From Alligator mississippiensis (taxonomy: Eukaryota > Chordata > Crocodylia > Alligatoridae), in the NCBI RefSeq assembly GCF_030867095.1, contig NC_081833.1:72855395-72919394 (forward strand): DNA of 64,000 nucleotides, given 5' to 3'. Below are positions 24,061-36,479 of this stretch, in pieces (the first letter of the stretch is position 1; the number at the start of each line of letters is the position of its first letter). A program made the position numbers and the translations under genes. The notes beneath the pieces were generated by a model. That model saw only the letters and a list, made by a program, of their open reading frames with translations. It did not search any database and was not told the DNA's origin.

Positions 24061-26340
24061 ACTAGAAGGATTGGGGGGGGGGGGGTTCCCTATCCAGACA
24101 AATCAAGAATAGTCCCTTTTATCCAGTATTTAAAAAAACCAGGCATTGGCTGAACTTTCTTGCCTTTCTTTAACTCTGCTCCTGATTCTTGAATTTTCTC
24201 TTCGATTTTTGTGCGTGTGCATTTTATTAGGTTAATAAAACTCGGTTTTCAAACTTTTGGATGCCTCCGGGGTACAATGAGCTCGGATGTCAAATGCATC
24301 AAATAGCTAATGAAGGGATTTCAAAGGTCTCCAAAGTGTCCAGAGCTGCAATTTGTAGTGTCTCATAAAGGTAAACCCCGCTTGGGCTACAATTTGTTTT
24401 GTCTGCTGGTTTTCCGGGTCCCCCAACCCAGTTCTGATCTGACCTGCAATTTGAAGCACCGCTGGTTTTTAAACAAAACAAAATAAAACAAAACAAAACC
24501 CAACAATGTTTTAACGTCAGCATTTTGGGGCATTCCTCGGAAGGGGTTATGGGACCAGTTCAGCAATATGCCTATCCTACGTTAAAGAAGGAATGTACTG
24601 AAATGGGGATCAAGGTAAAATGATCTGGGGAGGGGGGGGGGGAAAATCCTTAACTAAGGAAACTTTCTGCTCTTTCAAGGTCTTATTAGAGAGAGAAAAG
24701 AGAGAGGGAGAGAAAGAAAGAGAGCAGTCTTTTTTGGTTGTTTTTATTCCCATTTATTTTTGGCTAAATAAATACGTCTTTCTGGGGTTTCAGGTTCGCT
24801 GTGGTGCGAGAAAGGTGACAGTGAAGAATGGATCTAGTCTGTGGGAGGTCTATAGGCTGGTCTATAGGAAGGGAGTTTTACCCTGGATGTCTATAGGATC
24901 TACCTTGCCCTGGGCATCCTCCTTTTTATGGATTTATTTATTTATTTATTTTGCATCTCATCAGCTCATGCCTGATCCCTGGAGCTGGTTTGATTCGGAT
25001 TGGTGAGAAGAAGCAACCACCGCACCCACCTCCTCCTGCACCCGCAGCTCGGATCAGGGGAGCAATGAAACTGACCAGCCCCTGTCTCTTGCATGTCAGT
25101 TTCAAGGAGCCCTTGGAAAGCCCTGGCTAGAGAGAGGATGGGAGCCGACAGCTTCTCCTCTCCCAACTGAACCAGCCCTTTTTCTCAGCTCCTCACCCCC
25201 TCCTTGCACAAGCATGTTGCTGGAGAGGAGCTCAGTTAACACGGTTTAGCTGCAATACCTTTGAACTCGATTTCTATAATAAATGGCTTTGCACTCCCAC
25301 TTGGTTCTCCTGTTTTTTGGTGGTTGTTTTTTTTTTTTTGGTTTTGTTTTGTTTCCTCCCAGAGACATACACTTTCAGTAAGGAGCTATTATTGTTCAAT
25401 AATATCCCAGTGCCTGCTCGCAAACCTGGCTGGCAGCTCGCTCTGTCATTTGTGAGGAGCTCTGCCCGCCTGCCAAAATTAAAGACATCATCCCTACAAG
25501 TCCGCCAGATCTGTGCATTGGTTCCTTTTGATATCAGTGACACCCAGCTCTGACTTGTTAACTCCCATGGAGGGAAGCATATGGATGGTAAAGGCTCCAC
25601 TCCCACCCCCATCACCCCCCTTGCACTTACATTGTAGGAAGCCTTTGAGGTCAAGATGGATCTGTGTTGTAAGTGGCACTGAAACTGGGAATGGCAGACC
25701 GTTGACTTCGGATCTGTTGTCATACTGAAAACAAAAAGGCTATTATGAAGCTCGTAGATCAGCAGCAGTAAAAAGCTTTCATAAGGCACAGATCTCTATA
25801 TGAGGTTATAACAGCAGTGTTAATCTTCTATTCAGTGTTTATAGAGCCAGCTCATCTATGGGGGTGAGTGGAAGGCGGCCAAGTTGCAAGAGAACATTCT
25901 TTATTAAAAAATATAAAGTCGTGTTGCTTTTAGCAGTGACCCCGGGAGCTTACATATTCCTCCGGTAATCTGCAGTCTAGCAGGGCACAGCCCCTACGTT
26001 GCAAATTGGCATGCTGCTGGGTTTTGGAGGTCGGGATCGCAGGCTATGCTACAAGCAGGAGAGGATGAAAGAGGTGGAATAATATTTCTAGGCTGCACGA
26101 AGTAAATGCTTTAGGAGACACCAGAGAGGTAGTCCCTTTTCAGGACCTGTGTTGAAATACACTCTAGTTGCGGGGTCGGGTCATTTATTAGCATCTCCCC
26201 GAGGGTGCCAAAGTTTCCAGTGAAGTTTTGAGGGCACATTTGTGCGATTCAAAGAAGTGCACCTTGGTTTTGTCATGCAGGGTCGTTGTCGCAATGCCTT
26301 GTCTTCATCCCCTTAGGAACAACGTGTCTCCTGTTCAGGT
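24061..26340. other. Non-coding stretch with homopolymer and simple tracts
   Basis: No gene was recognised. It holds G runs at 24073-24085 and 24632-24642, a short (TTTA)n near 24930-24953, an A/C-rich tract near 24475-24500 and a T-rich tract near 25328-25360. A 171-codon minus-strand frame (25274-25789) partly crosses the T-rich tract and is probably spurious. Confidence 0.5.
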
Positions 26341-26357
26341 CATTTGCATATCAGAAG

Positions 26358-26530
26358 ATCATCATCATTATTAGTGTCATCATCGTGATCACCGTCATTA
26401 TCACATCATCATAGTCATTAACCTCATTTATTACTATCATTATTATAGTGACTATCAGTCTGGTTATTGTTGCTGTTGTAATCATTAACACCACCCTTAT
26501 CCTTATCATTATTAATATTAACAACAATAG
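26358..26530. repeat. Degenerate ATC/ATT trinucleotide tract
   Basis: Imperfect repeats of ATC and ATT run directly into the TTACTA-type minisatellite that follows, suggesting a continuous history of slippage and point change. Confidence 0.8.
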
Positions 26531-27330
26531 TCATTCTTACTTACTAATTGTTACTTACTAATAGTAAGTACATACTTAATAGTAAGTCTTGTACAATTAG
26601 TTACTAACTTACTGTTACTACCTAATAGTAACTAATTGTAAGTACTGAATACAGTCTTGTTACAATTACTTACTATTACTAACTTACTGTTACTACCTAT
26701 TAGTAACTAATAATAAGTACTTAATAGTAAGCCTTGTTACAATTAGTTACTGTTACTAACTTACTGTTACTTACTACCTATTAGTTACTAATAATAAGTA
26801 CTTACTTAATAGTAAATAATTGTAACAAGGCTTACTATTACTAACTTACTGTTACTACCTATTAGTTACTAATAATAAATACTTAATAGTAAGCCTTGTT
26901 AGAATTAGTTACTTACTATTACTAACTTACTGTTACTTACTATCTATTCGTAACTAATAAGTCCTTACTTAATAGTAAGCCTTGTTACAATTAGTTACTA
27001 TTACTAACTTACTGTTACTTACTACCTATTAGTAACTAATAGTGAGTACTTACTTAATAGTAAGCCTTGTTACAATTAGTTACTATTACTAACTTACTGT
27101 TACTTACTACCTATTAGTAACTAATAGTGAGTACTTACTTAATAGTAAGCCTTGTTACAATTAGTTACTATTACTAACTTACTGTTACTTACTACCTATT
27201 AGTAACTAATAGTGAGTACTTACTTAATAGTAAGCCTTGTTACAATTAGTTACTATTACTAACTTACTGTTACTTACTACCTATTAGTAACTAATAGTGA
27301 GTACTTACTTATCAGTAAGTCTTGTTACTC
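26531..27330. repeat. Complex minisatellite, 85-bp unit in its right half
   Basis: The array is built almost entirely from TTACTA/TAGTAA words. The marker GCCTTGTT recurs at about 26731, 26893, 26979, 27064, 27149 and 27234, so spacing is 162 (one intervening variant), 86, 85, 85 and 85. The last units are nearly identical, while left units are shorter, rearranged and partly inverted ('AACAAGGCTTACTA' near 26824). Each unit contains self-complementary words such as 'TATTAGTAACTAATA' and could fold. There is no coding potential. Confidence 0.95.
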
Positions 27331-28218
27331 CCTTGCCCCAGCCAAACACGAATACACTCCATAGTCGATCCATGTCATGCTTTACATAGTGGAGAGCCAT
27401 GGCAATAAATTTATTGCCTCTGTTCACCTAGTCTGTATATTTTATTTTCCATTCTGAGAAAAGGTCCTTAGCTGCATTTCAGCAGGCAGAAATATGAGCT
27501 TAAAATAGATTAAAAAAAAACCAAAAACCAAAACCCTGTTATTTCTTTTCCTATGTGAAACCTATATGGAAAGATCAGGCAAGATAGCTGCTTCAGTATA
27601 TCACAGCTGCACTCTGGACTCGTGTGAAATGCAGTTTGCAAAGCCATTTCCCCCCGTGAATCTGTTCTTTTCTCCATTTGGGGCATCCCGGATCCCCTTG
27701 CACAGAGTTTTACACCCTGCAGGGTGCAGTTTTACACCGTGCACGTGTGAAAAGCTGCGATGCTGTAACTTTTTGGAGGGGAGGAGGAAGGAAAAGATCT
27801 TTTTTGTTTTGTTTTGTTTGTTTTATCCCAGTATTAAAACAAAGAAGAGGAAAGAAGCCCTTGACAATCTGTCCTGGCCGCGAGCCCTCCCACCCCCTGT
27901 CACCCCGCCTGTGTGTGGATGCGTGTGCGTTTGTGAATGAAAAAGCAACAAACACCCATTTGTTTTGCCTTCAATCGGGACGTGTTTTTTTTTTCCAGTG
28001 GGGAAGGCACAACAGGCTGGATGGCTCCTGCCTGGAGTTCAAGTGAAGTGAAGTGAAGTCAGCTGCTTTGTAACCTTGCAACCGGAGTCTGCTCCCAGTC
28101 CTACTCCAGGGTGTCCAGAAGGAGCTTTACTCCGAAGGGAAGAAGTTGGGGGAGCCATCACTGCATGAGCATTGGACTTGATAGTGCATCCCCCTAAGTT
28201 TCACTATCTGACCCCCCC
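27331..28218. other. Non-coding stretch without recognised gene
   Basis: No gene was recognised. A short (AAGTG)n lies near 28042-28061. Frames of about 120 codons occur at 27566-28046, but they overlap on both strands and match nothing I know. Confidence 0.5.
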
Positions 28219-28266
28219 AACACACACACGCACACACACACACACACACACACACGCGCGCACACT
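28219..28266. repeat. (CA)n microsatellite with CG interruptions
   Basis: Mostly CA dinucleotides with CGCGCG near the right end. It is followed immediately by a small direct duplication of 'TGAAATTTACAAGCGA' (about 28265-28297). Confidence 0.95.
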
Positions 28267-28297
28267 GAAATTTACAAGCGAGTGAAATTTACAAGCG

Positions 28298-29934
28298 ATC
28301 ACTGTTCCCAGCGCTTGGAGGAAAAAAAAAAACCCATCAAGAAATGCAAGCCACCCACTTCTCCCATTCTGTCATTGCTGTTGTGTTGTCCAGGAAGAGT
28401 TTATACGCTTTTTTTTTTTTTTTAATGTTTTAATAGCAAAAAGAGAAATATGCACCGTCTAGGGAAAGGCAGGCTGGGACCGAGCAAAGACTTCTGAGGC
28501 TCCATCAAAGGCTGGGGTCTGGTTTGCAAGCTGCAGCTCGACTTAGTTTGACAAGCCCAGGCCAGAGGAAAGTCCTGGTGCTTCCCCTGGACGTTGCGAG
28601 GGTCGGAGCCTGCTTATGCTCCCCCGCTGGAAAAATGCGGATCCTTGCGAATTTGTTGCATTTCCTTGATTGATTGTTTAGTTAGCGATTTTGCCAACTT
28701 CCTGATGGTTCATTTCTGATTCTGCAAAAGAACCGCATTTCCTTTTTGACTTGAGAGGGGGAGAGAGAGAGACACGAGCGGAGGCTGGGGGCTGTTGAAC
28801 TCGGCAATCTGTACGTACTGCACCCCTTCTCTTTCCTCCCCACTCTCAGCACTTTCCTAATCCTCCTCCTTTTCCTCTCATCCCAGCCCAGCGTTTGCAG
28901 CTCCGCAGAAATCCCAGGGAAACTGCTTGTCCCTGAGAAAACACCTTCGGCAGATGCATGGTTATTTTATACATTGCAATCGCTGTCCTCTCAACCCTTT
29001 TCTATCAGAAGAGCGGGGTCTTTTCCTAGCCCTAATCATCATCCAGCCCGCACCATGATTTTTAAAGCATCTTGCTTTTACTTCACATTCATTTTTGTTC
29101 TCTCCTCTTCTCCAGTTTTGCATTAGAATTAAGAGATCTGATCTGCTTCCCAAAGTAGACTTGCAAACATATTTTAGGAGCAGATCTTTTTGAGAATCAC
29201 AAAGCCATTTAAGCAGGATGTGCTGTGGGGTGAGAAAATCTCTTCTTTATACCCTCCCACCCCCTTTCCTAGGTTTCACATATATTTTATTGCTTCCCTC
29301 AGAAATATTCCTTTCCCAGGCATGTGCTTTTTACCGGTCTTACTTGAAAGGACTCATGACACTGGGAAGGGAAAAAAGGGAATAAACCTAGACAAAAAAA
29401 TCAGAGCAAACTTTATAAAGGAATGACTAGAATGTTTTAAACCTGGTTTTGTGCAGGGTGCTGTTGGTCATATAAATGGAGGGTTTTAATACGATCTGCA
29501 GGAGGTCAGGAGTTGAAGAAGAAGAATGGCTTGATCCAAAAGCTACAGAAGCCAGTGGGAATTTTGGATTGGGCCCAATGGGACTTTTGGATTGGGCCCT
29601 AAAGAAATAAATTTTGGAAAGGTCTTAGAAACGATATTATAGTAAGAAGGAAAATCCATGCGACTCTCAGAGAATGGCGCTTTGTTTAACTGTGTCTGGG
29701 AAAGAGCAGAGCAAGAGCCAGGCTGCATTAGTGTTCCTCTACTTGAAGGTCCTTCTGGAATTTAGGGAAAGTGGGGTGAAATCCTGGCCCCATTTTAAAT
29801 CAACTGCAAAACAAGGCCTAGATTAAATCTTCCAGGTTTGCATTTTGGTCATTTTAGTGGTGCATATCCAGACTATACTGAATGCAGAAGAGTTATTCTG
29901 GATTTAGACTGGTGTAACAGAGCAGAGTTGGGTT
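28298..29934. other. Non-coding stretch; moderately GC-rich
   Basis: No gene was recognised. A GA-rich tract lies near 28753-28773 and a T run near 28410-28424. 'TTTTGGATTGGGCCC' is present twice at about 29562-29600, a small tandem duplication. Confidence 0.45.
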
Positions 29935-30310
29935 CAGCATGAGGTCCATATATGCACGTATATGTGCTTACCCATGTATGTTTGTGCATCAGCAGCTGGG
30001 AAGATGACTGTGTACGTGCATGTACACTTAGCACAAAAGCACTTGTCTGCCTCCATTGGTGCATATGTACATATGTGTACATATGTGCTGCTTTGGTAAA
30101 GGGACGGTGTGTGAATACTGAGGTGTGACCGGCTGTGTCTACACGTGCATGTCCAGTAGGAAGAATGCGTGCACACCCCTCTCTGCTTAGGAACGTGCGT
30201 GTGCATGTTTATGAAGGGGAAGGTCCATGCGCACGCATGTCTGGGAACATGCTGGCTGGCATGTCCGAGCACATACATATGGGTGCGTAATATATTTGCA
30301 GGCATGTGGA
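29935..30310. repeat. Low-complexity alternating purine-pyrimidine region
   Basis: TGCAYGTR and GTACATATG words recur through about 375 bp, giving long stretches of alternating purine and pyrimidine (for example 'GTACATATGTGTACATATG' near 30067). It is probably a decayed TG/CA microsatellite. Histidine-rich minus-strand frames here are by-products of this composition. Confidence 0.65.
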
Positions 30311-30719
30311 TTGCTGCACCAGGTTAGCCATCTCAAGCGGATTTTGGGGAGGAGATACAGAGAAAAACTCTTAGAATAAAACAATAGGAAAAGTCAGGCT
30401 CTGACTTCTGGGGGTGAAAGTGTGTCAGGGCTTGAATGGGACCATGACGCTCCTTTAAGTCTTGATGTCTAAGCAAGGGAAGCCAAATATTGATCAAACC
30501 TTCGCTACAGCATCGTGTTATTCTTCCACTGAAACTATTGCTTTGTAAATCTTTTTTAAAGCCGTTAAATCTAGGCACAGATCCTTATCAGGCAACCCCC
30601 CTGTTTGCTGGTGCTGAGGTCCCCGCTCTGTCCATTAGATGGCATTGCGACTTTTGCAGACTGGTTTGGGAAAGAAATGATGTGAAGCACTTCAATGACT
30701 GATCAGGTTCTGCTGCAGG

Positions 30720-32640
30720 GGCTTGTCCTTGTACTGCAATTGAAAGCGTATTTGTCTTTTCAACACTTGTTATATGCTTAATATACAATTTGCTTTATTA
30801 GCTCTAGGTTTAATATCATTACTGACTCAATCTTTGTATTGAAGAAAAGACTAAATATTCTCCTTCCTTGTATTGCTTTTACAGTATATAAAATCTTGCC
30901 TGCAAATCATTATAAAATAAAACGACTGGTGGTTATATACTGTCTATAAAATATTGCAGACTAGTACGCTATAATACAAAATACATTAGTAGGATGACCT
31001 TCTTGTTTAACTACCTAATAAAAATACAATCTGATCACTCCAACATTAAAAAACAGTGAAATGCTTCCAAGGTTTGGTAGACTGCTTGACAGAGAACTGC
31101 AAAACTATTTAGTAGATAAAACTATTGAATATATCAAACAATGTGCTAAAAACATTAGAGAGCTGTGAAATTGTAGGTCTTACATTTTGAGAGGCAATAT
31201 GTGCAAATGCACAATTAAAACCGAATGGAAAACATGTAGATGTTTTAGAAGGGAAAACCAAAAAGCATTAAATGTAAATCAAGGAGGAAAAATATATATT
31301 TTCTATTCACATCAGCAGATTTTTCCTTGGGAATGTTAAGCTTGATGTTGGCAATGTATCTAGGTTGAGTCGTTTTATTTGTAACTGGTAAAGAATTGTA
31401 TCCCTTTTTGTTTCCAAGAGGAAAAAGGAGTATTAACAATAACAAGTAACAAATGTAATTCTGATTTAATTGCTATCAGTGAAATTACACCGCCTGCACT
31501 ACGTACCCTGGGCTAAGCATCTCTGACTTGGGTTTTCTGTCTTTGCATGTGGGGGTGTTTGTTTTGAATGGAAAGGACAAGCTTATCATTTAAATCTGAT
31601 TTGGGGGGAAAAAAAATTCTTCTGAAGAAACCCAAATGTATATTTTATTTGACTTGCCCGGGTTCTCCCTAAAACTGATTAAAAACACATTCACACATAT
31701 TGGAAGACTGAATTGTATTCTTTTGTCAAGCTACTTCAGTGGATGCTATATCAGAAATGTTTCTTTCCACAGATTATTGTGAAGTGCCTACTCTCACCAG
31801 GGAGCAAACTTCTTGAAAAGCATCTATTTCTTTTTTAGAATTGTTTTAGGATGTGAAATTAGTTTATAGATAATGAAGCACTTCTAGGTTGTTCACCAAA
31901 CCTTTGATAATTGCCTGAGCCTTTGGCAAATTAGGCAGTCTGGTCTATTGATGAACGATTTGACTAATGTACAAGGATTTCTCAGGGTTGTTATGTTCTG
32001 AAATATTTAAGTGACAATGGAAAATTAATAAAAGCTATCTTTAAGCGCGGTGGTGCTCCCCGGTTGTCATGTTATAACACCTGAGTCAGTGAAAATGAAT
32101 ATAGTTTCCAGCCAATCCCTTTGATCTTTAAACTCTAGGAATAACAATGCTCAGCATTGATGTCTACAGTTACATTTTAAAATTAAGTTGAGTTGCTGCT
32201 GCTGTAGAAACATGGGAAAGATCCCTGGAAAATTACAATATGCAGAAAAAATAAATTTACCCTTGGTTCTCAGCTGCTTGTCCAAGTGAAATATTCCTAA
32301 TTCTGTTATCCATCATTAAAGTATGTAGCTGATAAAGGTCTTTTTTTTTTTTTAATCATTTTTATCTCTTTCAGGCTGAAAGGTAGAAAATAATTTACTG
32401 CAGAAATCCACATTGAGCTCTCTCACCTGAAGAGACAAACCAAAAATGTTCTTGTGTCAATGATAGGGTGCAAAAGAAAAGATTGAATCCAAGAAAGAGA
32501 ACCACAGGCAAACAAAACCTCACAGGGGAAAAAAAAACCCAACACAAAACAAAGGAAAATATGATCTGCAAAACATAGGGTTTCAGGTCAAAACAGAAGT
32601 GCTTAATTCTGTCACTTCAAACACGGTAGCACGTTCCACC
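30720..32640. other. AT-rich, repeat-poor block; candidate conserved non-coding DNA
   Basis: About 1.9 kb strongly AT-rich without any transposon I can recognise. TAATTA-, TTAAT- and ATTTGCAT-like words are frequent and frames are closed. It resembles the block at 22.2-24.1 kb. Function is unknown. Confidence 0.3.
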
Positions 32641-34548
32641 AAACAGGGGATAGGCGGATTATGTTGGATGCTAGAATTACATTTCAAGCTTGGGGACACT
32701 TAATTTGCTTTTATCTCGTCTTCCCTGATTTGGAAAAGCAAACAAGCAAACAAAAACAGCTCCTTTTAGAGTTATATTTTCAATGTAGTTCAGCAAGAAA
32801 ATCCTGTTTTATCCACCAGGATTACCATAATTATTCTTTCTATTATTTTACAGTCCATCCAATACAAGCAGGATTTTATTTAGGGGAACGAGAACACGAT
32901 TCAAAGGAGCGACGCCAAGATCCTACCCTCACCTGGGGTAAATTGGTAGAATTCCCTGAAAATTAGTGAAGACTTTGACCCACATATTTTTCCTGGGTGA
33001 TAGAAAACGGAGAAAGTCAACAACACTGGAACCTGTAGTTGGTTCAAGTAAATACCACGATACATTATCTGTCACCGATCTGAGTTTTGCCTGTTTGAGA
33101 AGTGCAAAATCAAACCCATAACAGACACGTTCAAGCATTTTCAGGAAAGACTTGGTAGCCTATGACATTTTTTATTTTTTATAAGCACAGCTTTTCCAAT
33201 GCAACACCAGTAAACCCTACAGAGCAGCATCTGATTCATATTTCTGAGAAAATAAGAGAGCGATGGAAATTGGTTCTGAGAAAATGCAGGCACATGGATG
33301 TGAATTATAGCATTTGTACAGCAACCACCAAAATGAGGCCTTGATTTTAACTGCAGCCAGTAATAATGACAGTAATAAGCTGCCCCAAATAAATATGGGT
33401 AGCTGAAGCTTTCCAGTTGTTGAGAGTGTTTGCATATTCATTCATTATTCGGGCTGCTTTTTTCCCCCATGGTACTGATATTTGACAGTCTGCAGGGTGT
33501 TTGGTTTGCCAGTCCTTAACGAAAGAGCAACACCTGGCATTTTATGATCTGATCTCAATGCACCATTTGCAGAAGGCAAGGTGGTAGGACGGAGCCGTCG
33601 AGATTCACATGTTGGTTCAGGGCAATGATGTGAGTTTAAATGCATGCTAAGAAACTTTTGAAAAAAAAATCCTGTGTGGCTAATATCAGTTCAGAAAAGA
33701 AAAGAAAGGGCCATACTTTGTTTTAAGTGACACTAACCTACGCCTGAAGGAGATGCGTGGTGGTCCGCTTGAAAGCCGAGTGGTAGGAAAATGGTAAAAA
33801 TGGTAGGCTCTGGTCCTAGACGCTGATGATACCTGGGTACAGCCTGTGTGGCGTACCACTAAAATCAATGCAAAGCTGCCTTAATTTGTGCTGTTGCAAA
33901 AATTGGCCTTCAAACGGCTTTCTTTATGATCATTATCTGTTCTTGTGTCCCGCTTTGTCGTCACCCTTCCTGTTGGAGCAGAATTTTGCTTAAAAGAAAT
34001 GTCAGCCAAACAACCGAAATGAGCTGGTGGTGTATATTTGACTGATCCACTTCAATCAAAATGCCCCCAAGGTATAATTACTGTCAAATGTGAATATCAG
34101 AGATTCGGTGTATAGCCAAAATGAATTTGAAGGGGGGGGTGGGGGGGGGTATTAATTGATGAACAAAAAAAGCAAATGCATTTTAGCTCACCATTAAAAA
34201 AAACCCCAACCCATTTGAAGGAGGAAGGTCTTCTATTTATTCAGTTTGGAGCTTGGATGAGGTTTGTTAAAAAAATATTGTAGCAATTTTTTAAAAAACA
34301 TTTGCTGTTTGGATAGATTAGCTGGACATGGAAGCACTTTGGATTTTTATTCCTTTATGTAATATGGCCATATTCATTTCTGGCATGCAGAGCTACTGGT
34401 AATGTAAGCAGTGAGAGAAATCTTCAGGGCCAGGCAGATAAAAATCTCTTTGAAATTTAGGATGCTGATGACCACGTATCAACACTTGGCACTTTTTCCC
34501 CTGTGGAAAGGGACACTACAATGCATGCAAAAGCATTTTATGTACCGG
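32641..34548. other. Non-coding stretch with G-rich runs
   Basis: No gene was recognised. Two G runs separated by a single T lie at 34132-34149. Confidence 0.5.
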
Positions 34549-34605
34549 GGGTGTTGGGTATAGCCGTGTCGGTCTATTGTATGCACCAGGGCATCCTTTT
34601 TTAAT
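34549..34605 (+). repeat. Head fragment of the TATCTTTTATTAGACC repeat family
   Basis: 'GGTATAGCCGTGTCGGTCTA' closely matches the family's left end (compare 'TGTAGCCACATTGGTCTAAG' at 1570). The rest of the element is absent or unrecognisable. Confidence 0.55.
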
Positions 34606-36395
34606 TCTTTTTGCTGCCCCTCCACATGGGACCGGTCGAGATGTTATTCCAGCCCTGGTCAACTGCAAGTGCTGACGTTGTACCAAACACATGGTAATTA
34701 CCCTTGATCTGGAAATACCTCTTTTTCTTCTGGGACACAAGCTTATCGAATCTTATGAGAAGCAAGCAGCTTTGTAGGTGTCAAGGATTGCACAGTCCCT
34801 TTCCCAGTACTTCTGGCATGCCTCTTCATACTGGCCTTTCACCAGGCCTGGATTACAGCAAGTATTTATTTGTGTGCTTTCTGTTAAGTACGTGAATAGC
34901 CACACTGAAGCAATGGATCCCCCCAGGACGCTCTGGAATGTACTGACCCATCCACTTTCATCTGCTTTTGCAGGCTGGAGCAGCTCGAATGCATGCACGC
35001 GGGTACAAATGTTTCCTCTCTCTCTCCTACACACTCCCAGGCACAGAAGGGAAAATGCCAACTGTACTTGACATTTTCTTTGGGGATTTCAACAGATGAT
35101 TTTTTACCCCATATGCCTGCTCAGTCATTCTGTAGCTAATAAAATAATAATAATAATGTCAGATTCTCGGTGCGTGTCCTTTGTCCCAGCTCAATTAAGG
35201 ATCCGAGGAGGGAGCTCTTCAAATCGATTTTCCAGTTAATGATGAAAAGAAAGTTGTATCGTCTAAGAGAAACAGTGACAACAGATAATGGTTCTCTCTC
35301 TTGCATATCGCACAGCACAGATTTAAGGGATTATCATCCTGACCCTCAACCCTGGAAGAAGCGGCAGACATAGCTCCACCGTCAACCTCCTGAGACTGGA
35401 TCCTATAGAGCTGAATTCCTGCTATCTAAATGAGTCAGGCATTACACAGGACTTTCAGCTTTAGCTGGAATAGCTGTGAAGCATCCTTTCTGAAAAGCTT
35501 TCTGAGGAAGCAGCCTGTGATTCAGCTCAGCTTTTGCTTGGTGATTATCTTTGCCTTGTAATGTATTTTTATATATCCGGTAATATTTCTGAGCTGTTAT
35601 TTTAAATCCCTTGCAAACGAGTTGTGTTCTCAAGTTTTTCACTTTCACAGTGTTTTTGTTTAAAGGCACTCGCCAGTAGGACGGCATGTATTACCCAAAG
35701 CGGACAGTCCTGTTACGCAGCTCACTGCTCATTTGGCATTTTAATGTGTTTAAAAGAGCGTTAGTTCTTCACAGCAAAGCCCAGAAATCTGGGCACTTCA
35801 ATTCTGACTACCTAAACTCTTGCGCAGCTTCGGCTGGCGTTAGTGAATCAAAATATTCAGTTTTGGTGTGTGCTGTGTTTGGTCGATGGCACGACCTACC
35901 CCAGAGAGAGCCGCATTTCAGAGCGTGTAGCAATGCCCCTTGGAATTTGTTCTTTTAAAATGCCATGGGGAAAGTATGGCATTTGCTAATGAAAGAGTGT
36001 GAGGTTAGTACAAAATGGTTTTTATTGTTGTTATTTTCTTAACTGGTTATAAGATTCAACACTACAGCGGTCACTCATTATAATAAGATGAGAAAAAAAG
36101 TCCAGTGAAATACCATCACTTTCCCCTCCATTCTGCTGGCCCATCTTTGCTTGCCTTCCTGATACATGTGGGATAGTGATACCCTTGTGCCTGTAAGGAG
36201 TGCGTGTTTCTCATCAGATAGCACGGGAGATGGTTGTTTCCTTAAATCTAAAGCAGGTGGGACTCAGAAGCGTGCTAAGGCAGAGGCGGTACAGTGAAAT
36301 GATGCTGGGCTATCAAGCCCTTCACCTGCTCCAGGCATGATCATTGGGATTAGCATCTTTAGTATTAAAAGTAAAGCCCAATTAATATTAAACTA
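34606..36395. other. Non-coding stretch without recognised gene
   Basis: No gene was recognised. A small AAT tract is near 35140-35157. Frames are at most about 100 codons. Confidence 0.5.
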
Positions 36396-36479
36396 ACCTT
36401 TAATATTCCTAAGTCTGAGACTGGCTGCAAGGTCTAAAATTAAAGCCCACCTTTAATATTCCTAAATCTGAGACTAGCT
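36396..36479. repeat. Short direct duplication, 53-bp offset
   Basis: 'ACCTTTAATATTCCTAAGTC' plus about 11 more bases at 36396-36426 recurs at 36449-36479 with only two differences. The block between also shares AAAGCCC, so a unit of about 53 bp appears to have been duplicated in tandem. Confidence 0.85.

Noticed and set aside
25274-25789. 171-codon minus-strand open frame
   Set aside because: Crosses a T-rich tract that gives a lysine/threonine-rich tail, overlaps frames on the other strand, and shows no recognisable domain.
26531-27330. CRISPR-like array
   Set aside because: No unique spacers between repeats; it is a tandem minisatellite in eukaryotic DNA.
29873-30384. Histidine- and cysteine-rich minus-strand frames resembling metal-binding peptides
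   Set aside because: Direct product of the TGCATG/GTACAT low-complexity sequence.
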